64,000 nucleotides of DNA, taken from Myxococcales bacterium. Lineage in GTDB: Bacteria; Myxococcota_A; Polyangia; Polyangiales; JADJMO01. The notes beneath the pieces were generated by a model. It saw only the letters and a list, made by a program, of their open reading frames with translations, was not told the DNA's origin and ran no database searches. Where the stretch lies: positions 1 to 64,000 of the forward strand of contig JADJMO010000002.1 in NCBI GenBank assembly GCA_016709545.1. Direction: 5' to 3'. Shown here in pieces: positions 19,841-29,100 of this stretch. The translations under genes were made by a program, and so were the position numbers. How positions within the stretch are numbered: the stretch's first letter is position 1; the number at the start of each line of letters is the position of its first letter.

Positions 19841-19921
19841 CGACCGGCTCTGCCGACCCACGTGGCGTAGTGGTTTTTCCCAGGGGGTCAGGCACGCCGG
19901 CAGCGCCGCTAGAGTCCTTCC

Positions 19922-21799
19922 GTGGATCTCGCCGACGTCATCACCCGCGCCAGGGACGCGCTCCTCCACGACCAGCTCCCCGACGGCTCCTGGCCCTCCC
20001 CCGGCGAGGTCGGACCAGCGGCGACGGCGCAGACCGCGGTGTGCCTCGACTGGGCGGGCCTGCTCGGAAGGGAGCACGCCGCACGGGTGGCCCGCTTCCT
20101 GGTCGGCCAGGCGCTGCCCTCGGGGGCGTTCGTCATGTTCCCGAACGCCAGCGACGGGGACCTCGGCGCGACGGCGTTCACCGCGGCGTTCCTCGCGAGG
20201 CACGGCGGATCGGAGGCGGCGCCGCTCGTCGAGCGTGCGCGGCGCTGGGTGGAGGCGAGAGGTGGCATCCCTGCCATCGTGCGGCTGCTCGCCGAGGGCA
20301 ACCTGGCCGCGATCTACCTGGCGATGGCGGGCGCGCTCGACCCCGCGCACATCACCACCGCGCCGCTCTTCGCACTCACCACCGAGCCCGTGGAGCGGTG
20401 GTTCTTGCGGCACTTCCACGGCGGCATCCTGATGACCGCCTACGCAGCGCGCGTGATCCACGTCCGGCTGCTCGAGCAGCGACAGGGGCGGTCGCGCCTC
20501 GCCCGGCCGCTCGATCGACGCGAGCGCGACAAGGCGATCGAGTGGCTCACGGCCTTCCAGAACCCCAATGGCAACTGGAACGCGTGGGCGCCGGTCACGG
20601 CCCTGCACGTGGCGGCGCTCGTCGCGGCCGGCATCCGGACCGACGACCCGCGGATCGACCGAGCCGTGGTGTGGCTCGATCGAGAGGCCATCGACGACGG
20701 CAACACACGCTACTGGAACGCCTTCGACACCCCGCTCTGGGCGACCCTGTTCTCGATGCTCGCGCTCGGCGAGGCTGGGGAGACCCACGAATCGCCGGCG
20801 ATGCGGCGCGCGCGCGACTGGGTGGTCGCTGCCCAGTGCAAGCATCCCCAGGCCCGCGTGAACCACGTGGATCGGCGGAAGGCGCCGGTGCTCACGGGTG
20901 GCTACGCCTTCCGCGCGGACAACCCCGTGCTGCCGGACTCCGACGACAGCGCCGCCGCCCTCTCCGCGCTGTGCACCCTTCGCGCGCGCGGCGACGCGGA
21001 CGCCACGCTGGCCCGTTGCATCGACGATCTCACCCGGTGGTTGCTCGGCATGCAGAACCCCGACGGAGGCTTCTCTTCCTACGTGTGCGGCCTCCCGGGC
21101 AAGGCACGCGGTCCCCTCTTCCTGCGAGCCCCGGGCGTGGACCCCGCGGCCTTCACCGCCTGGATCCGCATGGCGGTCGAGCCTCCCCTCGAGCTCGGCG
21201 ACCCTTCGACCGAGGACGTCACTGGTCGGGTCCTCCACGGCCTCGGCGCCTTCGGCCTGCGCGGCGATCACCCCGCCGTCGCCCGTGCGCTCGGATTCCT
21301 GCGTGCGCAGCAGCTCGACGACGGCTCGTTCTTCGGCCGCTGGCTCACCAACTACCTCGCTGCGACGAGCTACGTCGTGCGCGGTGCGCTCGCGGTCGGC
21401 GAGCACGTCGATGCCCCCTGGGTGCGTCGCGCGCTGGATTTCCTCGAGTCGAAGCAGCAGGCGTGCGGCGCGTTCGGCGAGAGCATCGAGAGCTACACCT
21501 CTCCCACCACCCACCGCGGCGTCGGCCCGCCGAGCCCGGCCCAGACGGGGCGGGTGGCCTGCGCGTTGCTCGAGGGCGGGCGTCTCGACCGAGCGCGTCG
21601 CGCGCTCGAGTGGCTCGCGTCGGTGCAGCAGCCGGACGGTCGCTGGGACGGCAGCGATCACCTGGCCGCGATCTACCCGCCCTCGACGTTCTATCGCCAC
21701 GCGGCCGCGGGCACCTACTACCCCCTCTGGGCGCTTGCGCTGGCGCGCAAGCACCTCAGCGATCCGGCGCCCTCCACACCTCGCGACCCCGTTCCATGA
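19922..21799 (+). CDS. Class II terpene cyclase, squalene-hopene cyclase family
   Basis: This enzyme would protonate and cyclise a linear polyprene such as squalene, a shorter isoprenoid or a modified product, at the membrane surface. It has 625 residues, about the length of squalene-hopene cyclases. The catalytic DXDD acid is intact (D340-S-D-D343 in NPVLPDSDDSAAALSAL). Six QW-type repeats are visible: QLPDGSW, QNPNGNW, QNPDGGF, QLDDGSF, QQACGAF and QQPDGRW. The N-terminal half is more diverged than in hopene cyclases, so the product may differ. Start is GTG at 19922. The 3' end overlaps the convergent FAD oxidoreductase gene by 44 bases. No squalene synthase or hpn genes are nearby, so a hopanoid cluster is not supported. 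Confidence 0.85.
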   Translation: MDLADVITRARDALLHDQLPDGSWPSPGEVGPAATAQTAVCLDWAGLLGREHAARVARFLVGQALPSGAFVMFPNASDGDLGATAFTAAFLARHGGSEAAPLVERARRWVEARGGIPAIVRLLAEGNLAAIYLAMAGALDPAHITTAPLFALTTEPVERWFLRHFHGGILMTAYAARVIHVRLLEQRQGRSRLARPLDRRERDKAIEWLTAFQNPNGNWNAWAPVTALHVAALVAAGIRTDDPRIDRAVVWLDREAIDDGNTRYWNAFDTPLWATLFSMLALGEAGETHESPAMRRARDWVVAAQCKHPQARVNHVDRRKAPVLTGGYAFRADNPVLPDSDDSAAALSALCTLRARGDADATLARCIDDLTRWLLGMQNPDGGFSSYVCGLPGKARGPLFLRAPGVDPAAFTAWIRMAVEPPLELGDPSTEDVTGRVLHGLGAFGLRGDHPAVARALGFLRAQQLDDGSFFGRWLTNYLAATSYVVRGALAVGEHVDAPWVRRALDFLESKQQACGAFGESIESYTSPTTHRGVGPPSPAQTGRVACALLEGGRLDRARRALEWLASVQQPDGRWDGSDHLAAIYPPSTFYRHAAAGTYYPLWALALARKHLSDPAPSTPRDPVP

Positions 21800-24728
21800 C
21801 GAAGTCGAAGTCGACCTCCGCGCTCGCGAACGGGGTCAGCGCCGGGCCGGCGAGCCCGAGCTGCTCGACGAGCGGCAGCGACGCCGCGGTGCCGAGCGCG
21901 ATCTCGTAGGAGCGGGTGGTCCACCGCGTCCCGCGGTAGGCCGTGACGCGCGCGGGCGCCTCGGCGATCGCCTGGTAGCAGGCCACGCTCGGATCGGCGA
22001 TGTCGCGGAACTGCTTCAGGAACACGAGGTTGGCCTCCGCGCGCGTGCGCGCGAAGAGCGGCGCGAGCAGCGGGTCGAGCGCCCGCTGGGCGCCGGTGAG
22101 GAGCGGGTCGGTCCGCGGCGCGTCGCTCGCCCCTCTCCGGATCCGGATCGCCGGGTGGGGAGCCACGATCGCTTCGGGCGACAGGCTCGGCAAGGCGGGC
22201 GCGGTCACGTCGAGCGAGACCAGGCCGCGCTCGTCGTGCGTGCGCTGGATGTCGGCCACGTGCTTCGCGAAGCCGTACGTCTCGCGACCGATGGCCGCCG
22301 CGATCGCGGTGTCGACGAACACGAACGGCGTCAGCCACGCGAGCGAAGAGCGCCGGCGCGGCCCGCCGCTCGCGCGGAGCGGGACCCAGAACGCGATGTC
22401 GATCTCGCGCATCCCGCCGCCCGCCGCGCTCTGCATGTGCTCGACGAACGCGCACGCCAGGATGACGAGCGGCGCCGCCGGCACGTACCGCAGGGCGCCG
22501 CCGCACGGCTCGTTCAGCATCCGATCGCAGAGGCGCCGCAGCGCCCGGGGATCCGCGCGCACGAAGAACGAGGACATCCGGCAGCGCTGGGCGTGGAACG
22601 GCTGCGGCAGCTGGAGATCGAACAGTCGCTCCACGTAGCGGGGACGCTCGATCGACGGGGCGAACCGCTGCCCGTAGCTGGCTGGCTCACCCGGGATCGT
22701 GCGCGGTCGTCGGTCGATCGCCCGCGCGGCCTGCCGACCCGACATGGCGGCGGCTTCGATGCAGCCGCCGTTGACGCCCGTCGCGGTCCAGTCGCCCGCG
22801 AGGGCGAGGTTCGTGAACCCGCTGTCGTGCGGCGCGAGTCGCAGCGCGCCCGTGCCGGGGGTGGACAGCATGTAGCGCTCCGAAGGGGCCGTGTTGGCGC
22901 GGAAGTACTGCGACTCCACCTCGCGGCCCGCGTCGCCGTAGGCGAGGTCCCAGGCGAACGCGCCGCCCTCCGTGACCGCGCGCGGGAACAGCCAGCCGGC
23001 GTGGGCGTCGAGCCACGCGGTGGCCGCCCCTCGCGCCTCGAGGGTCGCCGCTGCCGCCGCGGCGGGCGTGCTCGTCGGAGGGTCGGCCGCACAGCCGATC
23101 TGACCGCAGAAGTACCCGAGGCTCCGTGGCCCCGCGGAGCCGTTGCGCCAGCGCTCGACCGCGAGCAGGTGGGTCATGTCGCACCACGTGTCGTACGGCG
23201 CGGCGTACGTGCCGAGGATGGGGCCCGGCAGGGTCCACCCGAGCTCGGCGAGCTCGGGCTTCATCCAGAGCTGCAGCGACTGCGTCGAGACCGAGCGCAG
23301 GCCGGTGAGCATGGCCCGCCACCGCGGCTCGATCGCGGCGAGCTCGGCGCACACCTCCGTGCACGCGGGCGGAGGGACCGCGAGGACGACCCAGTCGAAG
23401 TCGTGTCCCAGGTGCAGCGTCCTCTCGCGCACCCGCGGCCCGCCGGGGAAGGCCCAGCCGGGGACCGCGCTCACGAGCGCGTCTCCCTCGACGAGCTGCT
23501 CGAACAGCGGCGCCTCGGGCCAGCAGGGGAGCCCGTCGACCAGGACGAGCGGATCGTACGCGCCCTCGCGGGGCGTCGCTTGCTCGGCGAACACGAGGCG
23601 CTCCACGTCGCGCCCGTCCTCGGAGAGCTGCATCGCCTCGAGCTGGTGGAAGAACGAGAACCGGACGCCACGGCGTCGCAGCACCTCGTACAGCGGCGCG
23701 AAGACCGTCTCACCCATGCCCGCCGCCATCTTGCAGAACGCCGCCCGCTCGTAGTCGAGCACCATGCGCAGGGTGGTGGGCACGGCGACCGCCGCGCTCA
23801 CCCCGTCCGCGTGGCTGAACATCAGGGTGTAGACGCTGCGCACCGGCGGCGCTTGCGCCGTCTCGTCGCTCGCGCCGTGACGGCGGAGCCAGGCGCGGTA
23901 GTCCTCGCCGTCGATCGCCGAGAAGTCCGTCTGTCCATAGAGGCCGACGCGCAGGAGACCCACGGCGTTCGCGATGCCGAAGTCGATGGCGAAGCGGAGC
24001 CAGCGCGTGTTCAGGTCCTCGTCGCGCCGGGGCAAGAGGACCTTGGCCGCGGCGAGCGAGACGCGCGTCAAGCGGGCCGCGAGCTCCTCGGCGGCCGTCC
24101 GGGTCTTCCCGTCGAGCGCGCGGGCGAGTCGATCCACCGACAGGCTGGCCGTCGACGCGAACAGCTCCCACGCGTGCCGGATGGCCGACAGGTCGCGCAG
24201 GAGCTCGCGCGCATGCACCCGGCGGCCCACGTAGACCTCGTGCTCCTGCCGGCCCCACATCACGAACACTTGCTCGATCCAGGTCAGGATCCGCGTGGCC
24301 ACCGCGCGCGGGCCGAGCTCCTCGTGCGGGCGCGCGCCGGGGAGGCCCGCGGTGCGCGGCAGCTCCATGCGCCAGTGCGCCCAACCCTCTGGCCGAGGCT
24401 CCTCGAGCACCACGAAGTCCTGCGGGACGAAGGCGTCCTTCCACGACCAGAGCGGCTCGTCGGGCTTGCGATCCAGCTCCTGGTAGGCGCGGCGGATCAG
24501 GTCGAACGCGTTGTCGTACCAGCCCATCCACACGTGGAGGCCATGCTCCTCGACGCGGTGGTGTCGCTCGCGGTTGCGCACGCTCGCGCCCTTGCCGCCG
24601 AGCAGCCAGCCAGACTGGTAGACCGTGATCTCGAGCTGCTCCTGCCACCCCGGCGTGCTCGAGAGCTCGAACGCGGTCGCCATGCCACCCATCCCCCCGC
24701 CGACGATCGCCACCCGCTGCTTGGCCAT
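21756..24728 (-). CDS. FAD-dependent oxidoreductase fused to acetoacetate-decarboxylase-like domain
   Basis: A 990-residue, uninterrupted two-part protein. Residues 1-690 form a flavin amine-oxidase/desaturase-like domain: the dinucleotide motif VAIVGGGMGGMATAFEL is at residues 5-21, a GGKGASVRNRERHHRVEEHG arginine/His segment follows, and the C-terminal flavin motif is LALAGDWTATGVNGGCIEAA with MSGRQAARAI. This is the plan of phytoene and hydroxysqualene desaturases. Residues about 700-985 resemble the acetoacetate decarboxylase (ADC-like) fold, with FVDTAIAAAIGRETYGFAKH matching the family core. A joint reaction is not known to me; oxidation followed by decarboxylation or hydration of a terpenoid ketone would fit. 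Neighbours are the convergent cyclase gene and divergent LuxR-type genes. Confidence 0.75.
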   Translation of the reverse strand: MAKQRVAIVGGGMGGMATAFELSSTPGWQEQLEITVYQSGWLLGGKGASVRNRERHHRVEEHGLHVWMGWYDNAFDLIRRAYQELDRKPDEPLWSWKDAFVPQDFVVLEEPRPEGWAHWRMELPRTAGLPGARPHEELGPRAVATRILTWIEQVFVMWGRQEHEVYVGRRVHARELLRDLSAIRHAWELFASTASLSVDRLARALDGKTRTAAEELAARLTRVSLAAAKVLLPRRDEDLNTRWLRFAIDFGIANAVGLLRVGLYGQTDFSAIDGEDYRAWLRRHGASDETAQAPPVRSVYTLMFSHADGVSAAVAVPTTLRMVLDYERAAFCKMAAGMGETVFAPLYEVLRRRGVRFSFFHQLEAMQLSEDGRDVERLVFAEQATPREGAYDPLVLVDGLPCWPEAPLFEQLVEGDALVSAVPGWAFPGGPRVRERTLHLGHDFDWVVLAVPPPACTEVCAELAAIEPRWRAMLTGLRSVSTQSLQLWMKPELAELGWTLPGPILGTYAAPYDTWCDMTHLLAVERWRNGSAGPRSLGYFCGQIGCAADPPTSTPAAAAAATLEARGAATAWLDAHAGWLFPRAVTEGGAFAWDLAYGDAGREVESQYFRANTAPSERYMLSTPGTGALRLAPHDSGFTNLALAGDWTATGVNGGCIEAAAMSGRQAARAIDRRPRTIPGEPASYGQRFAPSIERPRYVERLFDLQLPQPFHAQRCRMSSFFVRADPRALRRLCDRMLNEPCGGALRYVPAAPLVILACAFVEHMQSAAGGGMREIDIAFWVPLRASGGPRRRSSLAWLTPFVFVDTAIAAAIGRETYGFAKHVADIQRTHDERGLVSLDVTAPALPSLSPEAIVAPHPAIRIRRGASDAPRTDPLLTGAQRALDPLLAPLFARTRAEANLVFLKQFRDIADPSVACYQAIAEAPARVTAYRGTRWTTRSYEIALGTAASLPLVEQLGLAGPALTPFASAEVDFDFVMERGREVWRAPDR

Positions 24729-24845
24729 GGCGCAGCGCTATCCGCGGATCGCCGCGGCAAGGCAACGAGACAGCGAGGCGCGAGAAAAATCACTACGCAG
24801 CCGCCGACGCTTGCCGATGGCGAGGCTCGATGGCACACCCGGCCC

Positions 24846-25145
24846 ATGGGGAGGCGACGGGCACCTTGCGCTGGGTCAAGCGCGTTCACCTTCGTCCACG
24901 ACGGCCGCACGTACGCGGCGTTCCGGGTCGACGTGTCGCCTCCGACCTCGAGCGACAGCCTCTCGCCCGCGGAGCGCGAGGTGGTGTCGCTCGCGCTGCA
25001 GGGTCTGTCCAACGAGGGCATCGGACTCGCGACCGGCCGCGCGGTGAGCACCGTGTCGAACCTGCTCGCCCGCGCGGGTCGCAAGCTCGGTGCGCGTCGT
25101 CGCGTCGATCTGGCGCGATGTGCGAAGGACCAGGGGCGGCCGTGA
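24846..25145 (+). CDS. Small LuxR-type HTH protein
   Basis: A 99-residue protein that is essentially one helix-turn-helix domain: LSPAEREVVSLALQGLSNEG, then a recognition-helix region AVSTVSNLLARAGRKLGARR. It is preceded by a short FTFVHDGRTYAAFRVDV strand region, too short for a receiver or sensor domain. Such proteins bind promoter DNA as dimers. It starts 118 bases from the divergent oxidoreductase gene and its stop overlaps the GTG of the next gene (GTGA). The start is uncertain; a frame change near 24880 would allow an N terminus beginning MARLDGTPG. Likely control of the neighbouring terpenoid genes is inferred from position. Confidence 0.65.
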   Translation: MGRRRAPCAGSSAFTFVHDGRTYAAFRVDVSPPTSSDSLSPAEREVVSLALQGLSNEGIGLATGRAVSTVSNLLARAGRKLGARRRVDLARCAKDQGRP

Positions 25146-26125
25146 AGCGTCCGCCGTCGCCAGCGCTGGACGTGGCGCGTGCGGCGTACCGGCTGGCTCC
25201 TTCCCCCACCGCGTGGTGCGAGGCCGTGGCCGCCGCCGCGGCGCCGGAGCTCGATCAGGGCCTCGGCGTGCTCGTGTGGGTGGGGCGGTCGCCGACGTTC
25301 GCCCCCGAGATGGTCGGTGGATACGGAGCGGCGGGCGCGTTCGCCGACGCGCTCCGCGAGAACCACCGCATCGTCGAGCGCGAGGCGCCCGCGATGCTGC
25401 CGCGCCTGTTCACCGGCCCACCGCGGCTCGTCAGCGCTCGCCACAACTCCCGGGCGCAGCTCGGCATCGAGCTCCACGAGCAGCCGGGCTTCGAGCTCGC
25501 GAAGAGCGTCGGGATGCTCGATGCGATCGTGCTGCAGACCGTCTGTCCCTCGGGGTTGTCCCTCACGTTGATGGCGCCGAGCTCGACGGTGACGGCGAAG
25601 CCGCGGGAGGGGCGCCGCTGGGCCCGCGCGGCCGCCCACCTGCTCAGCGCACTGCGCCTCCGCGAACACGCCCAGCCCTCTCCGGAGACCGCGACGGCGG
25701 TGCTCACCCCACGGGGTCGGATCGAGCACCGCACCGATCGAGCGGCGCCGCTCGAGAGCCTCCGCGCGGCGTGTCTGGCCGCAGAGGCCGCGCAGCGCAG
25801 CTCCGACGACGAGGGCCTCACGCCCTGGACCGCGCTCGTCTCCGGTCGCTACTCGCTCACCGACTGGTTCGACACCGATGGGCGTCGCTACCTGCTCGCG
25901 ATCCCGAACCCCCCACGCGGTGAGGAGGTGGAGGGTCTCTCGCCGCGCGAGACGCAGGTCGCGGCCTACCTCGCGATCGGCCATCCGCTCAAGTACGTCG
26001 CCTACGAGCTCGGCCTCTCCATCTCCACCGTCGCCCGCGACGCGGCGAAGGCCATCCAGAAGCTCGGGCTCCGCGATCGGCTGGAGTTGAGCCGCGTGCT
26101 CGGCGGGATCCTCCAGCCGCGGTGA
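25142..26125 (+). CDS. LuxR-family regulator with long N-terminal domain
   Basis: A 327-residue regulator. The C-terminal 65 residues are a LuxR-type HTH: LSPRETQVAAYLAIGHPLKY then ELGLSISTVARDAAKAIQKL. The N-terminal 250 residues look like a folded sensor or dimerisation region (CEAVAAAAAPELDQGLGVLV, HEQPGFELAKSVGMLDAIVL), but I do not recognise the class. The GTG start overlaps the stop of the smaller HTH gene, so both are made together, giving a pair of LuxR-type proteins from one transcript. No signal or membrane segment. Likely target is the divergent oxidoreductase gene or the Kelch gene 46 bases downstream; both are inference. Confidence 0.75.
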   Translation: MKRPPSPALDVARAAYRLAPSPTAWCEAVAAAAAPELDQGLGVLVWVGRSPTFAPEMVGGYGAAGAFADALRENHRIVEREAPAMLPRLFTGPPRLVSARHNSRAQLGIELHEQPGFELAKSVGMLDAIVLQTVCPSGLSLTLMAPSSTVTAKPREGRRWARAAAHLLSALRLREHAQPSPETATAVLTPRGRIEHRTDRAAPLESLRAACLAAEAAQRSSDDEGLTPWTALVSGRYSLTDWFDTDGRRYLLAIPNPPRGEEVEGLSPRETQVAAYLAIGHPLKYVAYELGLSISTVARDAAKAIQKLGLRDRLELSRVLGGILQPR

Positions 26126-26171
26126 GAAAAACCACCACGTCCGCGGCGGACCCCCGGTGTTACTCCCCAGC

Positions 26172-29100
26172 ATGGACCGGTCCTGGCTCCCGATCGCGTC
26201 GTCCTTGCTCCTCTGTGGTTGCCAGTCGAACCAGGTCGTCGACGACACGCCCGGCTACACGGCGGATCTCAGGGAGATCCACGCGCGGATCGCCCCCGTG
26301 GTGCAGGCTGCGGCCCCGAGCCCGATCGGTTCACCTCCGCTCCGCGTCGTGTTGCCCCGCCAGGCGTCCGGCCCCCTCTCGCTCTTCGCGCCGGCCAACG
26401 GCGCCTCCCTGACGTTGCACCCCGAAGGGGTCGGCACAGCCAAGGTCGCGATCGACGGCGCCGTCGCGGCGTTCGTCGACGCCGCTCCCTCGGTCGACCT
26501 CGTCTACGTCCACACGAGCACCGGCGTGGAGGAGCTCCGGATCGTCCGGGATGCGCGGCCCACGTTCGTCAGCAAGCACCGTGTCGAGCTCGGGCCGAAG
26601 CTGGCCGGGCTGCGGATCCGCGAGCAACGGCTCGAGGCCTACGACGCATCGGGCTTCGTCCACGTGCACGCCGATCGCCCGTTCGTCGAGGACGCGCGCG
26701 GCGAGCGCCGCTTCGCTGCGATGGAGGTGGAGCGCGAGGGTGACCGCTTCCGCCTCGAGCTGCGCGCCGACCTCCGCGGGCTGACCCCGCCCGTCGTGAT
26801 CGATCCCGCCTGGAGCAGCGCGCCCTCGATGAAGTGCCCGCGCAGCGCAGGGCTCGCGGTCGACCTCGCCGACGGCCGCGTCCTCGTCGCCGGGGGCTTC
26901 ACCCAGCCGACGGTCACGCCGGTGATCTGCGCGGAGATCTACGACCCGTCGACCAACACGTGGGCGCTCACGGGATCGCTCCTCCGCCCGCCGTATGGCG
27001 GCGGGATGGTCCGCACGCCCACGGGCAAGGTGCTGTTCACGTCCGGCAACGCCACCGCGACCGAGTCCCCCGGCGAGCTGTTCGATCCGGCGACGGGCAC
27101 GTGGTCGGCGCTCGCGTCGATCGGCACCGTGAGCGGCCCGCTGCCCTACGTGGTCGGCGGCAAGGTCGTGGTCGCGCACTTCGACGCGTTCTACGAGCTC
27201 GACGAGCCCGGCAAGAAGCTGGTCTACAAGGGCAGCGGGCCCTACCGCAGCAGCGGCGCGGTCGGCTCGATCGGCGGCAAGCTGCTCCGCGCCGGTGGGC
27301 GCGACGCCACCAAGCGCGTGCTCTCCACCGCGGAGCTCCTGGATCCCACCACCTGGACCGTGACCGCCACCACGCCGATGCCGGAGCGGATCTGGGCCGC
27401 GCAGATCGTCGCGGGCGCAGCGGGCGCCGTGTACCTCGGGGACGGCATCCTCGCGAGCGGCGCGAGGTCGGATCTGCTGCTCTCGTTCGCGCCCGGCACG
27501 GCGACCTGGACCGCGAAGGCGAGCCTCCCGTTCCGTGGCCGCCTCCTCGCGTTGCCCTCCGACCGCGTGCTCTCGGTCGCCGATCTCGACGCCGGCACCG
27601 CGCTGTATTCCGGCGCCAAGGACGCGTGGCTCCCCTCGGGGCTCCTCTCCGCGGCACGCAGCGGACCCTCGGTGGTCGCGCTCCCGGACGGGCGGGCCAT
27701 GGCGTTCGGGGGCACCACCAGCGCGGGTGGCTCGTCGACGCTGGTCGAGCTCTTCGCGCCGCTCGCCCTCGGCGCGTCGTGTACCGCGGACGGTGAGTGT
27801 CCGAGCGGGTTCTGCCGGGAGGGCGCCTGCTGCGACAAGGCGTGTACGGGTGCGTGCGAGGCGTGCAACCTCCCGACGAAGGTCGGCACCTGCTCCGCCG
27901 TGACGGGCGCGCCGGCCGCGGGCAAGACGTGCGCGCCGTTCGCGAGCTGCGCCGCGGGCGCGTGCCTCACCACCTGCGCGATTGCCGCCGACTGCGTCGC
28001 CGGTCAGTTCTGTGACGCCGGCGCCTGCGTGCCCAAGAAGGCCAATGGCGTGACGTGCGCGGTCGCGGCGTCGTGCGCGAGCGGGGCCTGCGTCGACGGC
28101 GTCTGCTGCGACACCGCCTGCACGGGCCAGTGCGAGGCGTGCGCGCTCCCCGGTCGTGAAGGTGCCTGCACGGCGGTCAAGGGAGCGCCGGTCGGGCGCG
28201 CGGCGTGCACCGGCGCGGGCACGGGGACACCCTGTGGTCCGGTCTGCGACGGCAGCAAGCGCGACGGCTGCGCCTACCTCTCGAGCGGCGTCACGCCGTG
28301 CAGCAAGAACGGCTGCGCGGGCGGGATCGAGACCCACGCCTCCACCTGCGACGGCAAGGGCGCGTGCGCCGACGCGCCGAAGACGTGTGGCGCCTACGGC
28401 TGCGCCGCGGACTCGTGCAAGAGCGCGTGCGGCACCAAGGCCGACTGCGCCGCGGGGCACCTGTGTGTGAGCAACGCCTGCGTCCCCGCGCCGGGCCTGG
28501 GCGCGCCGTGCACCACCCCCGATGCGTGCGCGACGGGCTTCTGCACCGATGGTGTGTGCTGCGGGGTCGGCAGCTGCGGGCCAGGCGCGACCTGCGGGGC
28601 CAAGGGGAGCGAGGGCAAGTGCGTGAAGCAGGCCGGCATCGCCTGCGCGCTCGGCGCCGAGTGCGCCACAGGGCTTTGCGTCGACGGCGTGTGCTGCGAC
28701 GCGGCCTGCGACGGGCAGTGCGAGGCCTGCGACGTGATCGGCCTCGCGGGCAAGTGCTCGCCCGTGGTCGGCAAGCCGCGATCGACGAAGACCGCCTGCG
28801 CGTCCGGGACGGCGGAGACCCCGTGCGCCGCGCTCGCCTGCGACGGCGTCGCGCGGGCGAGCTGCCAGCGCAAGGCCGGCGCCGAGGTGACGTGCCGCGC
28901 GGCGCGGTGCGAGGGCTCGACGCTGCTGCCGGAGGCCGCGTGCGACGGCGCGGGCGCGTGCGCCGCGCCCAGCACGAGCTGCGGCGCCTACGCGTGCGAC
29001 GACGAGGCCAAGGCGTGCAAGCTCGCGTGTGCCGGTGACACCGACTGTGCCGCGGACCACCGGTGCCGCGACGGCGCCTGCCGCCCCGCGACCACCGTGT

